A stretch of 64,000 bases of DNA from NCBI RefSeq assembly GCF_014529535.1, contig NW_023503474.1, positions 572,997 to 636,996 on the forward strand. Direction: 5' to 3'. Below the pieces are notes generated by a model. It did not search any database. It saw nothing but the letters and a program-made list of their open reading frames with translations, and had not been told where the DNA came from. The position numbers and the translations under genes were made by a program. Every line of letters begins with the position of its first letter. The first letter of the stretch is position 1. This stretch comes from Bradysia coprophila. Taxonomy: Eukaryota; Arthropoda; Insecta; Diptera; Sciaridae. Of the stretch, positions 33,218-44,431 are shown piece after piece.

Positions 33218-33883
33218 TTACCGAAAGGATTTACTTAATGTTTGAATAGGCGGCAATACGCGGTCTTCAACTATCCAACGCAGTTGGTTGTTATTACCTG
33301 TCCCTCGAGTTGACGTAATTTCCAACGACCAGCTGTGGCGTTCCTCCATCCAATTTTTTCCTATATAAGGATTGCCTGCTACAATTACGAAATAAACGCC
33401 CTCAGGAGCCGTGTACTTGGTCGTACATTCCAGTCCAGACAAAGCACCATGGCTTGTCATGGCAAACACCGACGACTGTTTCGAACCGATTTCGTGTTCG
33501 GGAAACAGATTCGGAGCATAGCCGCCGTGAACACATTCGTTTTTATTCAATTTGAACGTTAGGCCGGATTTGTTGAAAATTATAACGTCCGTAGACCGGG
33601 CTGCCGTTGCATTTCCAAATATCTCCAAATGAAGTCTGTCTAGAGCTGTTTGGGTAAAAGGTGCTCCATATTGTGTGGCCTGACGGATTAGGTCCGGAAT
33701 CGCAGATGCAATTGCAGTTGAAACTGCCTGTTCAAAAATGGTTTTACGGGTTGTCCGAGCGAGGGAGACAATTTTTGTCAATCACAAAATGAGACTCACT
33801 TGACAAGAAGCAACATTGTCGGTGATGATAGCACACAAAGTAAGAGCTAATGTAGCCAAAACGAGTTTACTGGCGAACACCAT
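33218..33883 (-). CDS. Small secreted protein, possibly actinoporin-like
   Basis: Exon 1 (33883-33800) encodes a 28-residue signal peptide ending in NVASCQ. A 72-nt phase-0 intron (donor CAA|GTGAGT, acceptor GAACAG) precedes exon 2 (33727-33218). The precursor is 197 residues and the mature chain about 170. After the signal the chain starts with a small-residue helix (AVSTAIASAIPDL), then short beta-type stretches (DVIIFNKSGLTF), a SVFAMTSHGALSG loop and GVYFVIVAGNPYIGKNW. This order and the NPY/W motif resemble the actinoporin-like cytolysin/lectin fold. That is a pattern judgement only: other small secreted beta proteins could look alike. If right, it would bind membranes or glycans outside the cell. 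A TATAAA and TCAGT initiator sit 33 nt apart upstream. It is tail-to-tail with slv. Confidence 0.75.
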
Positions 33884-33910
33884 TTCTCCGATTCCAACGA
33901 GCGTCGAGAT

Positions 33911-33946
33911 ACTGAATCCAATTTGGCACAACGATTGCGATTTATA
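33911..33946 (-). promoter_or_regulatory. TATA box and initiator for the 33.2-kb gene
   Basis: On the minus strand TATAAA occupies 33946-33941, and a TCAGT initiator lies at 33915-33911, giving the standard ~31-33 nt spacing. The predicted leader is about 30 nt before the ATG at 33883. This is a focused promoter, usual for strongly tissue-specific genes. Confidence 0.7.
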
Positions 33947-33959
33947 GTAGTCAGTTCCA

Positions 33960-34537
33960 TGAAGATCAAGGGAAATCCTGACTTATCTAAAAAATTTGAT
34001 AAAGAAATGGGTTTTCCAGAAAAATAACATCACAGTTCCAACAACCAACACATGACCTAACGACCTTTTATCACTTGTACTTACACATTTAAAATGTGAT
34101 GTGATAACTTATTCAAATGAATTTTTCATGCTAGCGTGTGGTATATTGTACTTTACGTCACTGTCCAAGGGAATACAAGTAGCTATATGTCACGTGTTCG
34201 ACTCCCGTGTCAGACATAGTTCATAGGGGTTTCCCGAATCGTAAATGATCAGTCTCTAATGTTAACACTAGTCAGCTCTATCGACCGAAAAACCAAGAAT
34301 CTGATTCTAAAATATCAACCACTAGCTCTAATGTTCTAATAAATCAATCATACGATTTACAAATCAGAATTGTAAAATCTCTCAAAAATATGGGTGTGCA
34401 TAACAGGTACCATTGACGGCATAGGTGCTTGGCAAGCATCAGTTTTCCTGCCCGTCTTATCTTACTTCACTATTACAGTGAAAATGCACCTACCACCCTC
34501 TAGCATATAACAGTTATTTCAATGACTACATTTTAGT
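33960..34537. other. Intergenic, nothing recognised
   Basis: No gene. A B-box-like GTTCGACTCCC near 34197 has no convincing A box or cloverleaf around it. Confidence 0.4.
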
Positions 34538-34705
34538 GTGAATAATGTTAATCTGAGTCGTTGCCGAGGTCAATAAACGCATGAAAACGAGACTTTTTAT
34601 TTGTATCCCGAGTTATGTAATGAGTTTTACATGCTAAGGACATTGAAAGTAGTGCCTGAAACATAAAAAGTACTGTTTTCGACGCATGCAGCATGTTATA
34701 TAACT
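34538..34705. repeat. Dispersed repeat R2, copy 2
   Basis: TAGTGTGAATAATGTTAATC, GTCAATAAACGCATGAAAAC, TGAAAGTAGTGCCTG and CATGCAGCATGTTATA follow the order seen at 28940-29118 and 60145-60320. Confidence 0.7.
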
Positions 34706-34826
34706 AATGTAATCGCTTCACCTTCACCGACACACTTGTCAAACAACAGATTTGCAAGCTTGCAAGCCAGTAACGTAATATACTATTACCGTTACGAAGG
34801 GCTATCGATACCGACTTTAGGAATAA

Positions 34827-34896
34827 CACGACAGAGTAAAGTTAACCAGGCAGGAGCGCTTGTTTGACTAGGGACCTGAATAATCTAGTAGCCTTG
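34827..34896. mobile_element. Truncated hAT-like MITE (CACGGCAGAG family)
   Basis: Its first 70 bases are almost identical to the start of the 13120-13321 copy (CACGACAGAGTAAAGTTAAC, CAGGAGCGCTTGTTTGAC). The match then ends at GTAGCC and no right terminus follows. Confidence 0.85.
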
Positions 34897-36861
34897 TACT
34901 TCAATTTTTTTAAACATACATTTTATGAAGGACTAGAACTTGTCATTATTTTTGTCATCATTGTCGATACAGGTGAATAGCCGTATTATGTGTCAGGATA
35001 AATAGCAAAAACCATGTTCAAAACAACGTTGAAGTAAAAGATTTGTAGTCAGTTTCTTGAAAATAGTTTGATCAAATGAATTAATAGATCCGATTGCAGA
35101 GCTGCTGACGTCTGTGGTTAAAATGATTATAATTTGTGTGAAAGCATGTCAGATCAAAATAGTATGAAAAAAAAACGAGCGCACAATTTCAATCGTCATC
35201 TAACTGGTAAGTGTTAGGTCTTATCATTAAAGTTGAATTTTGTTGATTGATGTAATTCATCTGAGCTGAATTCTATAAGGTCATATGGTAAGATTTCGGC
35301 AAAGAAATTCAATCGCCCTTATCAAAGAGATCAGTGATATCCCGCTCATTATATGAAACAGAAACAACTAACCGAGACTTCTAATAAGTCTTGGCTTCCA
35401 CTAGAAAATTGTCAGAAATTTCTAAAAAAATAAAATAAAATGAATCAACAGTCCCAGAGTACGACTGGCGTCTTATAATTCTGAATTGTTCTTTCCGCGT
35501 ATTCATTTTACGTATACAAAGCACACAGGTGGTTCCATTGTTTCCATCATAATTTACCAATTAGATTTGTTTCCATTTTCCGCGACAACATCATTAATCA
35601 TTCCTGTTCGTTAACAATTTTATTCATAAACTAGTAGATAACTGAAGCATAACGGTCGTCGGTACATTATATGCTTCTGGTCGGTGGATGTGGTATGCAT
35701 TTTCAATCACTTTCTCTGCCGGTAATTCTATTGTGAACCATGTTACAGACGCTACAATCGGTTCAGTTCGAATCACTTTATTTATTTTGAATTTTAATTT
35801 CGGCTGGACACCACCTATCGAAAAATTATCAGATTATTAATTAGATAATTTAAATTAATTTATTTTGCAGAAAAAATAAATTTAATTCAAGTCAAATTAC
35901 GAAAGCCTTATTGAAATTGCGAATATTGGCGAAGGAAAACCATCGCATCGAGATGGTATGGTATGTATGGTATGGTATAGCATAATTTAAACGCTACACC
36001 ATACGGTGCTGATATGTAAGATCAACTTGATAAAAACAAAATTCTCTCAAAATGGTACATCGGTATACACCATTTCGATTTTAGAGAGTGTTATTGCCGT
36101 TACCACGTTACATTTTGTCGATTGGTATATAGAACTCGCCGCCATACATTACACGGTTCCTAATATGTCTCCGCAAATATTATATTTATCGCATACGCGG
36201 TGTGATTCCCCGAAAAAATTATTCACCTAGGATATATAAACAAACATTATACTTCTGTAAGTTGTCAAAGTGTCATTCGCATATCTTGTTGTCTCGTTTT
36301 CGCTTATGCGATAAAAAAGAATATGCACGTATGACAAGCCGTCTCGGCAAGCCTCGACCGCTTTGCCATACGTGCATAATATTTATTATCATTAAATGAA
36401 TGATGGTGATGACGATGTGGCTGTTATTTGGTAAATTAATAAGCAAACCGAGAAACAACACGAAATTTTCTCTCTCTCTCACTCTCCCTCTTAACATTTA
36501 ATTTTATGGATATTCGCTTGGTTTGCTCCGCTGTTTTAATGTGACGAGAATATAATTATAAACAAAGACTGGTCAACCTCCTATTGGTTCTAATATGGCA
36601 CTTGGTGCGTGAACATTAAGAGCAATAATTACACTGAAATGGGGACGCAAACATTGTCTTCGTCAATTTGTTCCATCATTGAGCCGTTCTATTTGCTCGA
36701 ATTATTTTACTATTTTTCGACGTTAATTCTAATTATTTTGTGAGACATAGGTGTAACTTAATGTTTTACGACACTTCAAACAAAACAATCACATTTTGTG
36801 ATGATTATCGTAGCCGCGATGATGTAGTTAATCGGAGAAAAGTTTTAAGACTGTAACCTCA
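34897..36861. other. Intergenic, nothing recognised
   Basis: AT-rich, with a short GGTATGGTATGTATGGTATG simple repeat near 35950 and a TCTCTCTCTCAC run near 36470. No supportable gene. Confidence 0.45.
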
Positions 36862-37008
36862 GCTGTGTAAGCTCAAGTACACAACCAGAGTCAGTGAAAT
36901 GAAATTCTCATTAATTTTTCCACATGAACTGCAAATTTTGACAGATGGCCCATACATTTTCTGTCAAAATTTCATTTCATCAACTGGTTGTATACTTGAC
37001 TTTACACA
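36862..37008. mobile_element. Small foldback MITE, ~147 bp
   Basis: TGTGTAAGCTCAAGTACACA and TGTATACTTGACTTTACACA pair across the segment, with CAACCAG/CTGGTTG and an inner AATTTTGACAGA/TCTGTCAAAATT hairpin. Non-coding. Confidence 0.7.
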
Positions 37009-38757
37009 GATGGTGACTTTATCTGAACGTGAAGAAGAAGAAAAATTGGTTTGAATCCAGGCACAAATGCTCGTTGCTCTTAATTCATTGGTTCGTTGTT
37101 CTGTAATGAAGCTAGAATTCTCGAAGTCATGTAGGTGTCGAACCGAAAATTGTAATGGTGGTTGGATGGATCAACACGCACGATTTGATTAAGCACTTTT
37201 TCGACGAATGTTCCATTGATAATTTTGATAAATGACCGGCGACTGATTCATAGGTTTTGAAGGACTTCTAAAAAATTTGGATTCCATCGAAGTCGGATAT
37301 TCGGTGTACTGATTCGATCACAGTCTTTTGTTCGTGGAATTTTTATTTTATTGAAATTAAATACACCGCAGTCTGAAGGTCGATAGACTCATCGGTACAA
37401 TTACATTAATTTTGAAAACAATACAATTATGTGAGCACACGATGATTTATTGGAAGTTATTCCTAATTGAAATGAGTAGTCATTTGGATCCCCATTAACC
37501 TCCAACAGTTAATACAGAGTCAAAGACATCGTCGGAAGTTATTTATATTTGAACAATGAACTTCATTTTGTTATCGAGGACTTAACCATAGACAACATGT
37601 CACAATATGATGGATTCCACACCCGCGATTGCTGTGATTTGTCTGGTGCGTGACTAGATGATCACGGACCGATTGCCCCACAGAGCTGCGAGTCTCTCAT
37701 AAGATGCGTATAAATGATTAAAGCAGTTTTCTTTGTACGAGTGGACCAGCTGAAAAGCAGCTTGACGAAAGTTCTATCTGAATTTCAATGACGTCGACTG
37801 TAGTCCTTTTCGACAATGGCCAATGTCAACGTCAATTTATTTGTGTAACACAAACATCTTACGAGAAATGGTAGCGTTCAGGATAAGGTCTTTTCGAGGT
37901 GAACAGCAAGATATATACTGACGAGAGCATATTGAACAGAGGACACAAAATAGCATTAAAGACGAGCATTTGTCATTCTAATTTGAGAAGTGTGTACATG
38001 CTTGCTCACTGCATCGACTTTCACGTTCTCCGATCGACGCGTGTTACTGAATTACGTACATTCGATATAACCTTGTTCTCGAGATGTAAGCAATTATTGT
38101 TAGCACATCTGTGATACTAAAAATAAAAATTGAGTCACAGGAGCTTCACAAAGAACTTGCGTCAACTTAAAATTGTTTTTTTTTTGCAAAATTTTATTGG
38201 GAACGTGTGCCTCAAAAACCCCGATATTGTGTACGCAGTAGGTGGATAATATAACTATTTTTATACAGAAAATCGATAAATTGTTCCATTCGAAAAATTC
38301 AATAAAATAACTAAATTTAAAGACCGGTACAAAGCAGCCCAGTATGGATAGTTTATAAATGACGGGCGAAGGTCGAAAGTGGACAAAAAGTTCTTTTTGA
38401 TCGGCATTTCTTAACGACATTCAACTTAATGTTACACGCCTCAAAACCATTGTAAAACCATTGGCAGTACTTTCAAACATTCCAAGGGACGAAAACGATG
38501 TTTTTCTTTTGAATGAATACGAAGGCAGGGTGGTACCTCTCTCTCAGTCTTACCCTTTTTGCATGTTTCGTATCATGACGTAAGAAGTCGTCATTTTTGG
38601 AATGGAAGCTCTCAATTTAGAATTTCCTTTTTTATCCAGGGGTAAACAACTGTTCTGTGGAAGGTGTGATGAACCGGTTCTCTCCACGAAACACAAATAT
38701 CAATTTGTTGTACAATTTTTCAAAAAGTGCCAGTTCGGGGAAAAAAATGTCTATTTT
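37009..38757. other. Intergenic, nothing recognised
   Basis: The ORFs at 37899-38114 and 38100-38420 lack motifs. No RNA or repeat structure is evident. Confidence 0.45.
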
Positions 38758-39215
38758 TAGCCCCGTACGAAGTACAAAGGGACTTATAGGATAGTCCGTC
38801 ACGTCGATATCTTGAGTAAATCAAATCCGATTTAAAAAAAATTTCACTGAAAGGTAGTCGAAATAGGGAGGCTAATTTCGAAGAGGGCATATTCGGGTCG
38901 GCCCTTCGTGAGTTTGGGCCGCCTAAGTGTTTTAAGGTCTTTTGGTCTTTTTTTACAGCAAAATAAAGGACAAAAGATAGAAAAGTATTGTCGATATCGA
39001 TCCAGGAAAAAAAGTTTATTAAAATCGGGTGAGCGGACCCTAGTTAGGGCCCTAGAAGTGAAAGGCTACTCGAACCTAAGTGTATTTTGCATATAGCTCG
39101 AGTAAATTTCATCCTTTTTTCCCAATTTTGGTTTCATTTACAGGGTAATCTCACGTACGCAATAAATATACGGGTTCCCACGGGGCTCAGTCGCAGCAAA
39201 CGCTCCCACTGTTCT
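38758..39215. mobile_element. Truncated relative of the 19.6-20.9 kb element
   Basis: It starts AGCCCCGTACGAAGTAC, the reverse complement of the 20882 end. It continues with AAATCAAATCCGATTT, GGTCGGCCCTTCGTGAGTTT and ATACGGGTTC, then CGGGGCTCAGTCGCAGCAAA, matching the outer parts of the other copy in reverse. Only one internal repeat unit remains. Confidence 0.75.
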
Positions 39216-39640
39216 GATGGCTCGTTTTTCTGCCAAAATAAGTGGTGAGAAAATATACATTTTCTCACCAGAACTGTCATCAGACGAAGTGTACAAAAAA
39301 AGACATTTTCAAGACCTTTTGAGTGGAGAAAAAAATGATTGTGCTCTCGACGCTCTCGATTTTTTTTTACAGTACTCCCATCCTCCATATTTACAATAAA
39401 TGAAATTCGGTCATGATTATCTGAAAATTTTCTCATTTGCTGGGTAAGTGTAACAACAACCTTAAAAAATTGTTTATTAAAACTGTGCAAGTTGTCCAGT
39501 TGTTCCACATAGAACGTCTATTGATTCAGCTTTGTTCTCTATGAAAAGGTTTTCGCGTGTTACTCAAGCTAAAAACAGAAATTTCAATCTGACGATCGTT
39601 CAAAGACAGTTTAGCTTACAGACAGTTCAGAGGCTCTTAG

Positions 39641-41303
39641 ATGAAGTTCCTAATATTCTTGGCGATATTTGGGCTGGTAATTGTGATAAAAGAAATTTTA
39701 GAATGAAATCGTTGATACTTTCGAAGGCTAAAACCATCTCGGATTTTACACTGTCAGACTTAACAACTATACAAGACGACAAATGAGTGGAATCGCTCGC
39801 TGTTTGTATCACCTTCTGTGAATTTATATTTAGTAATTACTGATTTGTTACCTAAGCGCAGAAAATTCCAACAAGAGCAATAAGTATGACCAGAGCGAAG
39901 CGACGTCTGCTTTTCGCTATAGAAAGGTTGGAGCTTTCTATTTATTACCAAACAAAAATCGTCTTACGTTCTTCCAAGCGAAATATTTGGTGCCTTCTAT
40001 CACAGTCCCCAAGTCTTGCACTGCCAATCCAGTAATTTAAAAGAAAAGATGGGGAGTTTCTTATTCCACGTTGATCACTATGAAAACACCGAAACTTATT
40101 CGCACAGAGTTTAATTGAAGCCTATTATTGAACTGCTAATGAAGCAACCATTCCATCGACACTCCGAATTTCCAAATTTCACATTGCAATAATTCCCGAG
40201 TCGTTAGAAATAACTTCGCGATTTCACTCGAAACTATGGTTTGTTTCGCTCATTTTTTTTTCCATTTGTAGGCGCTGCTTACAGTCGATGCTGCTAATAG
40301 CAAGAGAAAGGAAGTTAGCTACAGCATTAGATCAACATGGCTAAGCTACAGGAAGCAAGACCAATGCAGTTGTATGTGCAATGAACAATGGCAAGAAGGT
40401 GTTCAGGACTATCATGACGGATGTGAAAGAGCTACCTCGCAATACGAAGGTGACGCGAATCCTCTAGCTGCCGTAGTTATGGATTCATTCCGGGAATTTC
40501 TGACGATAGTGATGGAATCTGCTAATTCCAACTCAACGATATTGAGCTCCAGCGGAAAGTCAATGCTAAAATCGATGAGTAAATGCAAGAAGCTCGACCG
40601 ATCTTCCATGGTGATTCTCACTGAATTCGAGAAAGTTTTCCCGTTGGTGGCAAATGATCTCAGAATTGTCGCATTGAGGTTGAGCAATCACATTGGCCAT
40701 CTTGCAAAATCCTTTACGGATTCTGTACAGGAGCTCAGCTGTGTGTTTTCACAGTATATGCGAGATCTTCTGTCCAGTTGCAGATTGACTGGATGCAAAA
40801 AGAAAGTTGATCTCGAGCCTTCGCTGAAAAAATTGCAAAATCTGATGAATCTGGTGGCGTTAATTTCGGAGACGCTATTAAAGGATTGCAACCCGTCAAT
40901 TGAAGCACAACAGTCAGTGTTGGTGCTTTCTGTCATATTTTGGTGGTTCCAGATCGTCGTTCAAGGGATAAACACTGCCACCATGGATATACTGGGCCGA
41001 AGAGATTGCGAGGTATCACAAAATATCAAATCGCTTTCGTTGTCATTCGATTTTGTGCTCGTGTCGATTACCCAAGCCATTTCTGGCGTTGTTGCGTCAT
41101 TTGTCAAAAATATCAAAGGATTTCTGAGCATGTTCGTCAACATAACCCTGGCTTTGAATACGGCGATAAAGGACATCTTTGGTGTATTTAACGGAGTGAC
41201 GGTAACTGTTGCCGAGATAGCACGGAATTTATTCAAAAGTCTCGAGATTACGTCTGCAACAGGACGAACGAACATTGTAAAGGGAGTGAGGGGTTCCAAT
41301 TAA
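39641..41303 (+). CDS. Secreted helical family, member B
   Basis: Exon 1 (39641-39676) gives MKFLIFLAIFGL. A 595-nt intron (donor CTG|GTAATT, acceptor TTTGTAG) leads to exon 2 (40272-41303), for 355 residues with a signal peptide ending near VDA. The intron is ten times longer than in the paralogues, so it probably took an insertion. The chain has the N-terminal cluster DQCSCMC followed by YHDGC, the NSNSTILSSSG glycosylation site, EFEKVFP, SNHIG, SCRLTGCKK, and later cysteines in KDC and RRDC that A lacks. The C-terminal half (SLSFDF, AISGVV, NITLALNTAIKDIFG) is hydrophobic and helical, ending RTNIVKGVRGSN exactly as in A. A and B are the closest pair. AATAAA is at 41338. The function is unknown and I recognise no family. 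Confidence 0.85.
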
Positions 41304-41337
41304 CTTGAATGAGCAATTTCTCCGATACTCTCCAATC

Positions 41338-41343
41338 AATAAA
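41338..41343 (+). terminator. Polyadenylation signal AATAAA
   Basis: It lies 34 nt after the stop codon of family gene B. Confidence 0.6.
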
Positions 41344-41384
41344 CTAAAATTAGTCAAAAATCATTCGAACTAGCAACTTTTTCG

Positions 41385-41500
41385 AAAAAAAATTTTTTTT
41401 AAAAAAATTGCGTCACACAAGTGGCAGATGGCTCGACTTTCGTCATTTTGAATATATTTTTCTTTCCGGAAATATCTTTTTCTATTTTTAATTTTTCTTA
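41385..41500. mobile_element. GTGACGCAAGTC-family MITE fragment
   Basis: A poly-A/T run followed by TTGCGTCACACAAGTGGCAG and ATGGCTCGACTTTCG matches one arm of the 50037-50350 hairpin. The other arm is not obvious. Confidence 0.55.
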
Positions 41501-42039
41501 GCAGCAGCGCACAACCACAACATCTGAGACAACAAAACTGAGAAAAACACATTCCACGCACTGACAAAAAAAGAGTACACAATCCCACCTGTAGCCGGTT
41601 CGTTCATCTCCAAGATATAGTCTACAATACATCATGTTTATCATATTCTAAGATTTAGGCCTAACCCACTTCTAATCATGTTCAATGCAGTTTGAAACGT
41701 CAAACAGTAACAGATGCAGAGCTCCCACATTGTCCTAATTTCCTACTTTGTCCTACTTTTTGGAAATTCGTCCAACTTGTTAAGCTTGTTAAGTTTTGTT
41801 AAGCAAATTCATGCTACAGGATGAATTCCTTTGTTCTGAACATTCACATTTCTGTAGTCGGATGGGCAACAGTTTACTATAGAAAGAGTAAATCTCACGA
41901 GGGGGAATTCACCTCATCTGCAATTAGTCAGTAACCGACCTCTGTGGATGAAATCGTTTTCGTTCAGCCAGTCAAATTTCGTGTTAACAGTTACTTGGAA
42001 TAAACCTATAATCTATTTGCGTCGCTCTTTCCTTTCAAG

Positions 42040-42241
42040 CACGGCAGAGTAAAGTTAACCAGGCAGGAGTGGACGTTTGACAAGAGACCTGAACAATCTA
42101 GTAGCCCTATATTTTTTGCGAATAAATTTTTTCAATTTATGTCAGTGTTCATTTGAGTTCATTTTCATCCAGTATATTAGGTCCCTTATTTGACGTTTCG
42201 AAAATGAACCGCTCCTGCCTGGTTTATTTTACTCTGCCGTG
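42040..42241. mobile_element. hAT-like MITE, exact 8-bp duplication CTTTCAAG
   Basis: CACGGCAGAGTAAAGTTAAC and TTTATTTTACTCTGCCGTG are the ends, and CTTTCAAG flanks both sides. It is nearly identical in its right half to the 13120-13321 copy, implying recent spread. Confidence 0.93.
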
Positions 42242-42741
42242 CTTTCAAGAGGTTTTTCTGATCGACATAAAAAAACAAATTTTAAGGGAATTCAGCTACG
42301 TTATACATTAATGATTTTTCGAATTACCTTCTATTTAACGAACACTAGCATTCCAATGAACTAAATCATAGCACTGAACCAAGCAGCAGGACAGATTTTT
42401 TTAACGCATATAGATCTCTTCCAAGTGCTGGTGCAAAGTGCAGTTTACTGTCAAACGTAATCCACAGAGCCATAGCCTCAACGCTTTTCCATACATTTTG
42501 TCAACAACATTGTTTGGTTATGTTGTCTGTGTATGACGATTGACATTTCGATGTTGCACTTGGAAGAGACCTATTAGGCTAAAGTATAGAGTAGGCAATG
42601 TAATGAAAGTACAAACCAGGTATGGTAAATCCATACAACCCGGAGGAAATACCGATTTCATATTTAAAAAAAACTCACCTTTCAGTGAGGTGAGTTGATT
42701 CATATGAAATCGCTATTTTCTCCGCTCCATACAAATTTTGA

Positions 42742-42889
42742 CATCAGACAATACTCTCTCTACCAAACAAACTACTTTTATTAAGGTGGTGAAAGAATCA
42801 AGTAGCCTTTGGAATTTACATGTAATTTGACACAGAGAGCTGAGCGTGAGCTGAGAGTTTGTTTGCTAGAGAGAGTATTGCATTAGACC
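42742..42889. mobile_element. MITE with AATACTCTCTCTA ends
   Basis: GACAATACTCTCTCTACCAA is mirrored by TTGCTAGAGAGAGTATTGC, with the inner CAAACAAACT/AGTTTGTTTG pairing. It is directly adjacent to the next element. Confidence 0.75.
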
Positions 42890-42890
42890 G

Positions 42891-43085
42891 TAGGTTTGTT
42901 CCAAGTAACTGTAAACACGAACTTTGACAACCCGAACAACGACAATTTCATCCATAGCAACGTCGCTTACGTAATATTTCGTACAAATCGATCAACGTCG
43001 CCTACGCGATTTACACAGAGATATTATTGAGGTTATGGTTCTGTGGATGAAATTTGACAATTCATATGGCCTTGGAACAAACCTA
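42891..43085. mobile_element. MITE with TAGGTTTGTTCCAAG ends
   Basis: TAGGTTTGTTCCAAG is mirrored perfectly by CTTGGAACAAACCTA, and the inner TTTCATCCATAG pairs with CTGTGGATGAAA. It is a relative of 25727-25910. Confidence 0.85.
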
Positions 43086-43176
43086 TACCTATAGAGTATA
43101 CTTTCATTGCTAATATGAACTGCCACAAAATAAACAACATTCTTTGAACCGCCCCAAGTATAAATTTAATGAGAGT

Positions 43177-43378
43177 ACGGCAGAGTAAAAGTAAACCTGG
43201 CAGGAGCGGTTCATTATTGAAACGTCAAATGAGGGACCTAATGCATTGTATGAAAATGAACTCAAATGAACACTGACATAAGTTGAAAAATTTAATTCGC
43301 AAAAAACATACGGCTACTAGTTTATTCAGGTCCCTAGTCAAACAAGCGCTCCTGCCTGGGTTACTTTTACTCTGCCGT
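43177..43378. mobile_element. hAT-like MITE (CACGGCAGAG family)
   Basis: ACGGCAGAGTAAAAGTAAAC and GTTACTTTTACTCTGCCGT are the ends. ATGAGAG flanks both sides. Relative to the 42040 copy the interior is in the opposite orientation. Confidence 0.88.
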
Positions 43379-44431
43379 GATGAGAGCCAAAATTTGAAAT
43401 TTTTAGTGCACTTTAAAATGTAGGCAAAATGCAGATGCTGTGGTTAGGATGAATGGAACTTGTTACAGTGGTTGAAGGTGATCTATGGGATTTATGCCTA
43501 AGTGTGTTGTCCATGACAAGGCATGACCATAGAGAGAAGAGAGATAAGGCATGATAAGGACGTAAGCTTGGGGGGGAGGTCACTGTGAACTTCACCAAAT
43601 ACAAATTTGTATGACGTTGTGAAGTTCAGCGATAATCCCAAAAACTTTCAAAAATAAAAGATTTTAAGCTTAACCTCTTTTGTTGATAGCTGCAACTTTT
43701 TTGCATTATCGAATTCTTCCACCAAATTTCTTGTCGATTTTGCTTCAATTTTATTGAAGTGAGCGAGCTAACAGTGTCAAGGTTTCGCAGATAATCGATT
43801 TCTTATATTCATATTTGGATTTGGACTCATAAACTCTTTTAAAAGTTATCAGAGGTCCAGGCCAGTTACTAAAAATTAGTTGTATTTATAGTGGCCACAC
43901 TAACAGCGTTCACGGCCAATAACAAATGCAGTCTGCACCACCAGCTTAATGTGACTTTCGTATCACGCTTCGAAGTATGCAAATACTCTGATAGAATGTC
44001 CAGGTGCTTCAATTGACATATCGCCTTAATGCAGGCTAGCAATATGCACACAAATCCATTGTATTTGAGTTGAGTCATACATCCAAGTCATTCAGTGCGT
44101 GCATTATGAAGCTTGGTTGAACTGTAGGATGTTACAAAGTCGACGGTGATGTGGCGAGTCAGCTACAAGGCCGGACTGTCATAGGGCGCCAAAAAGAAAT
44201 ATTTAGTCTAACGGCACGCTAATATAAGGAATTTTGACTAATGAGAAACTAGTCAGAGGGCGCTGTCGGTCTTGCCCGATTTTACCGTGTGGTAAGTCCT
44301 ACCCTAGTCAGTTGATATTGTTGGTTAAAGTGTTTTACAATGCAAAAGAAGAAACGGAATTTCCAGTTGCGAATTTCACTTTTATTTTTCTGAAATCATG
44401 CACAAGAATTCCCAAATTTTTACCCGACAAG
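43379..44431. other. Intergenic, with one weak minus-strand ORF
   Basis: The minus ORF 44078-43869 (69 residues from an ATG) starts with a possible signal peptide (FVCILLACIKAICQ) and then LSEYLHTSKRDTKVTLSWWC. It could be a first exon of a receptor-like gene, but I found no continuing exon. Otherwise nothing is recognised. Confidence 0.3.

Noticed and set aside
34190-34215. Possible tRNA B box GTTCGACTCCC
   Set aside because: Same reason: no acceptor or D arm at the right spacing.
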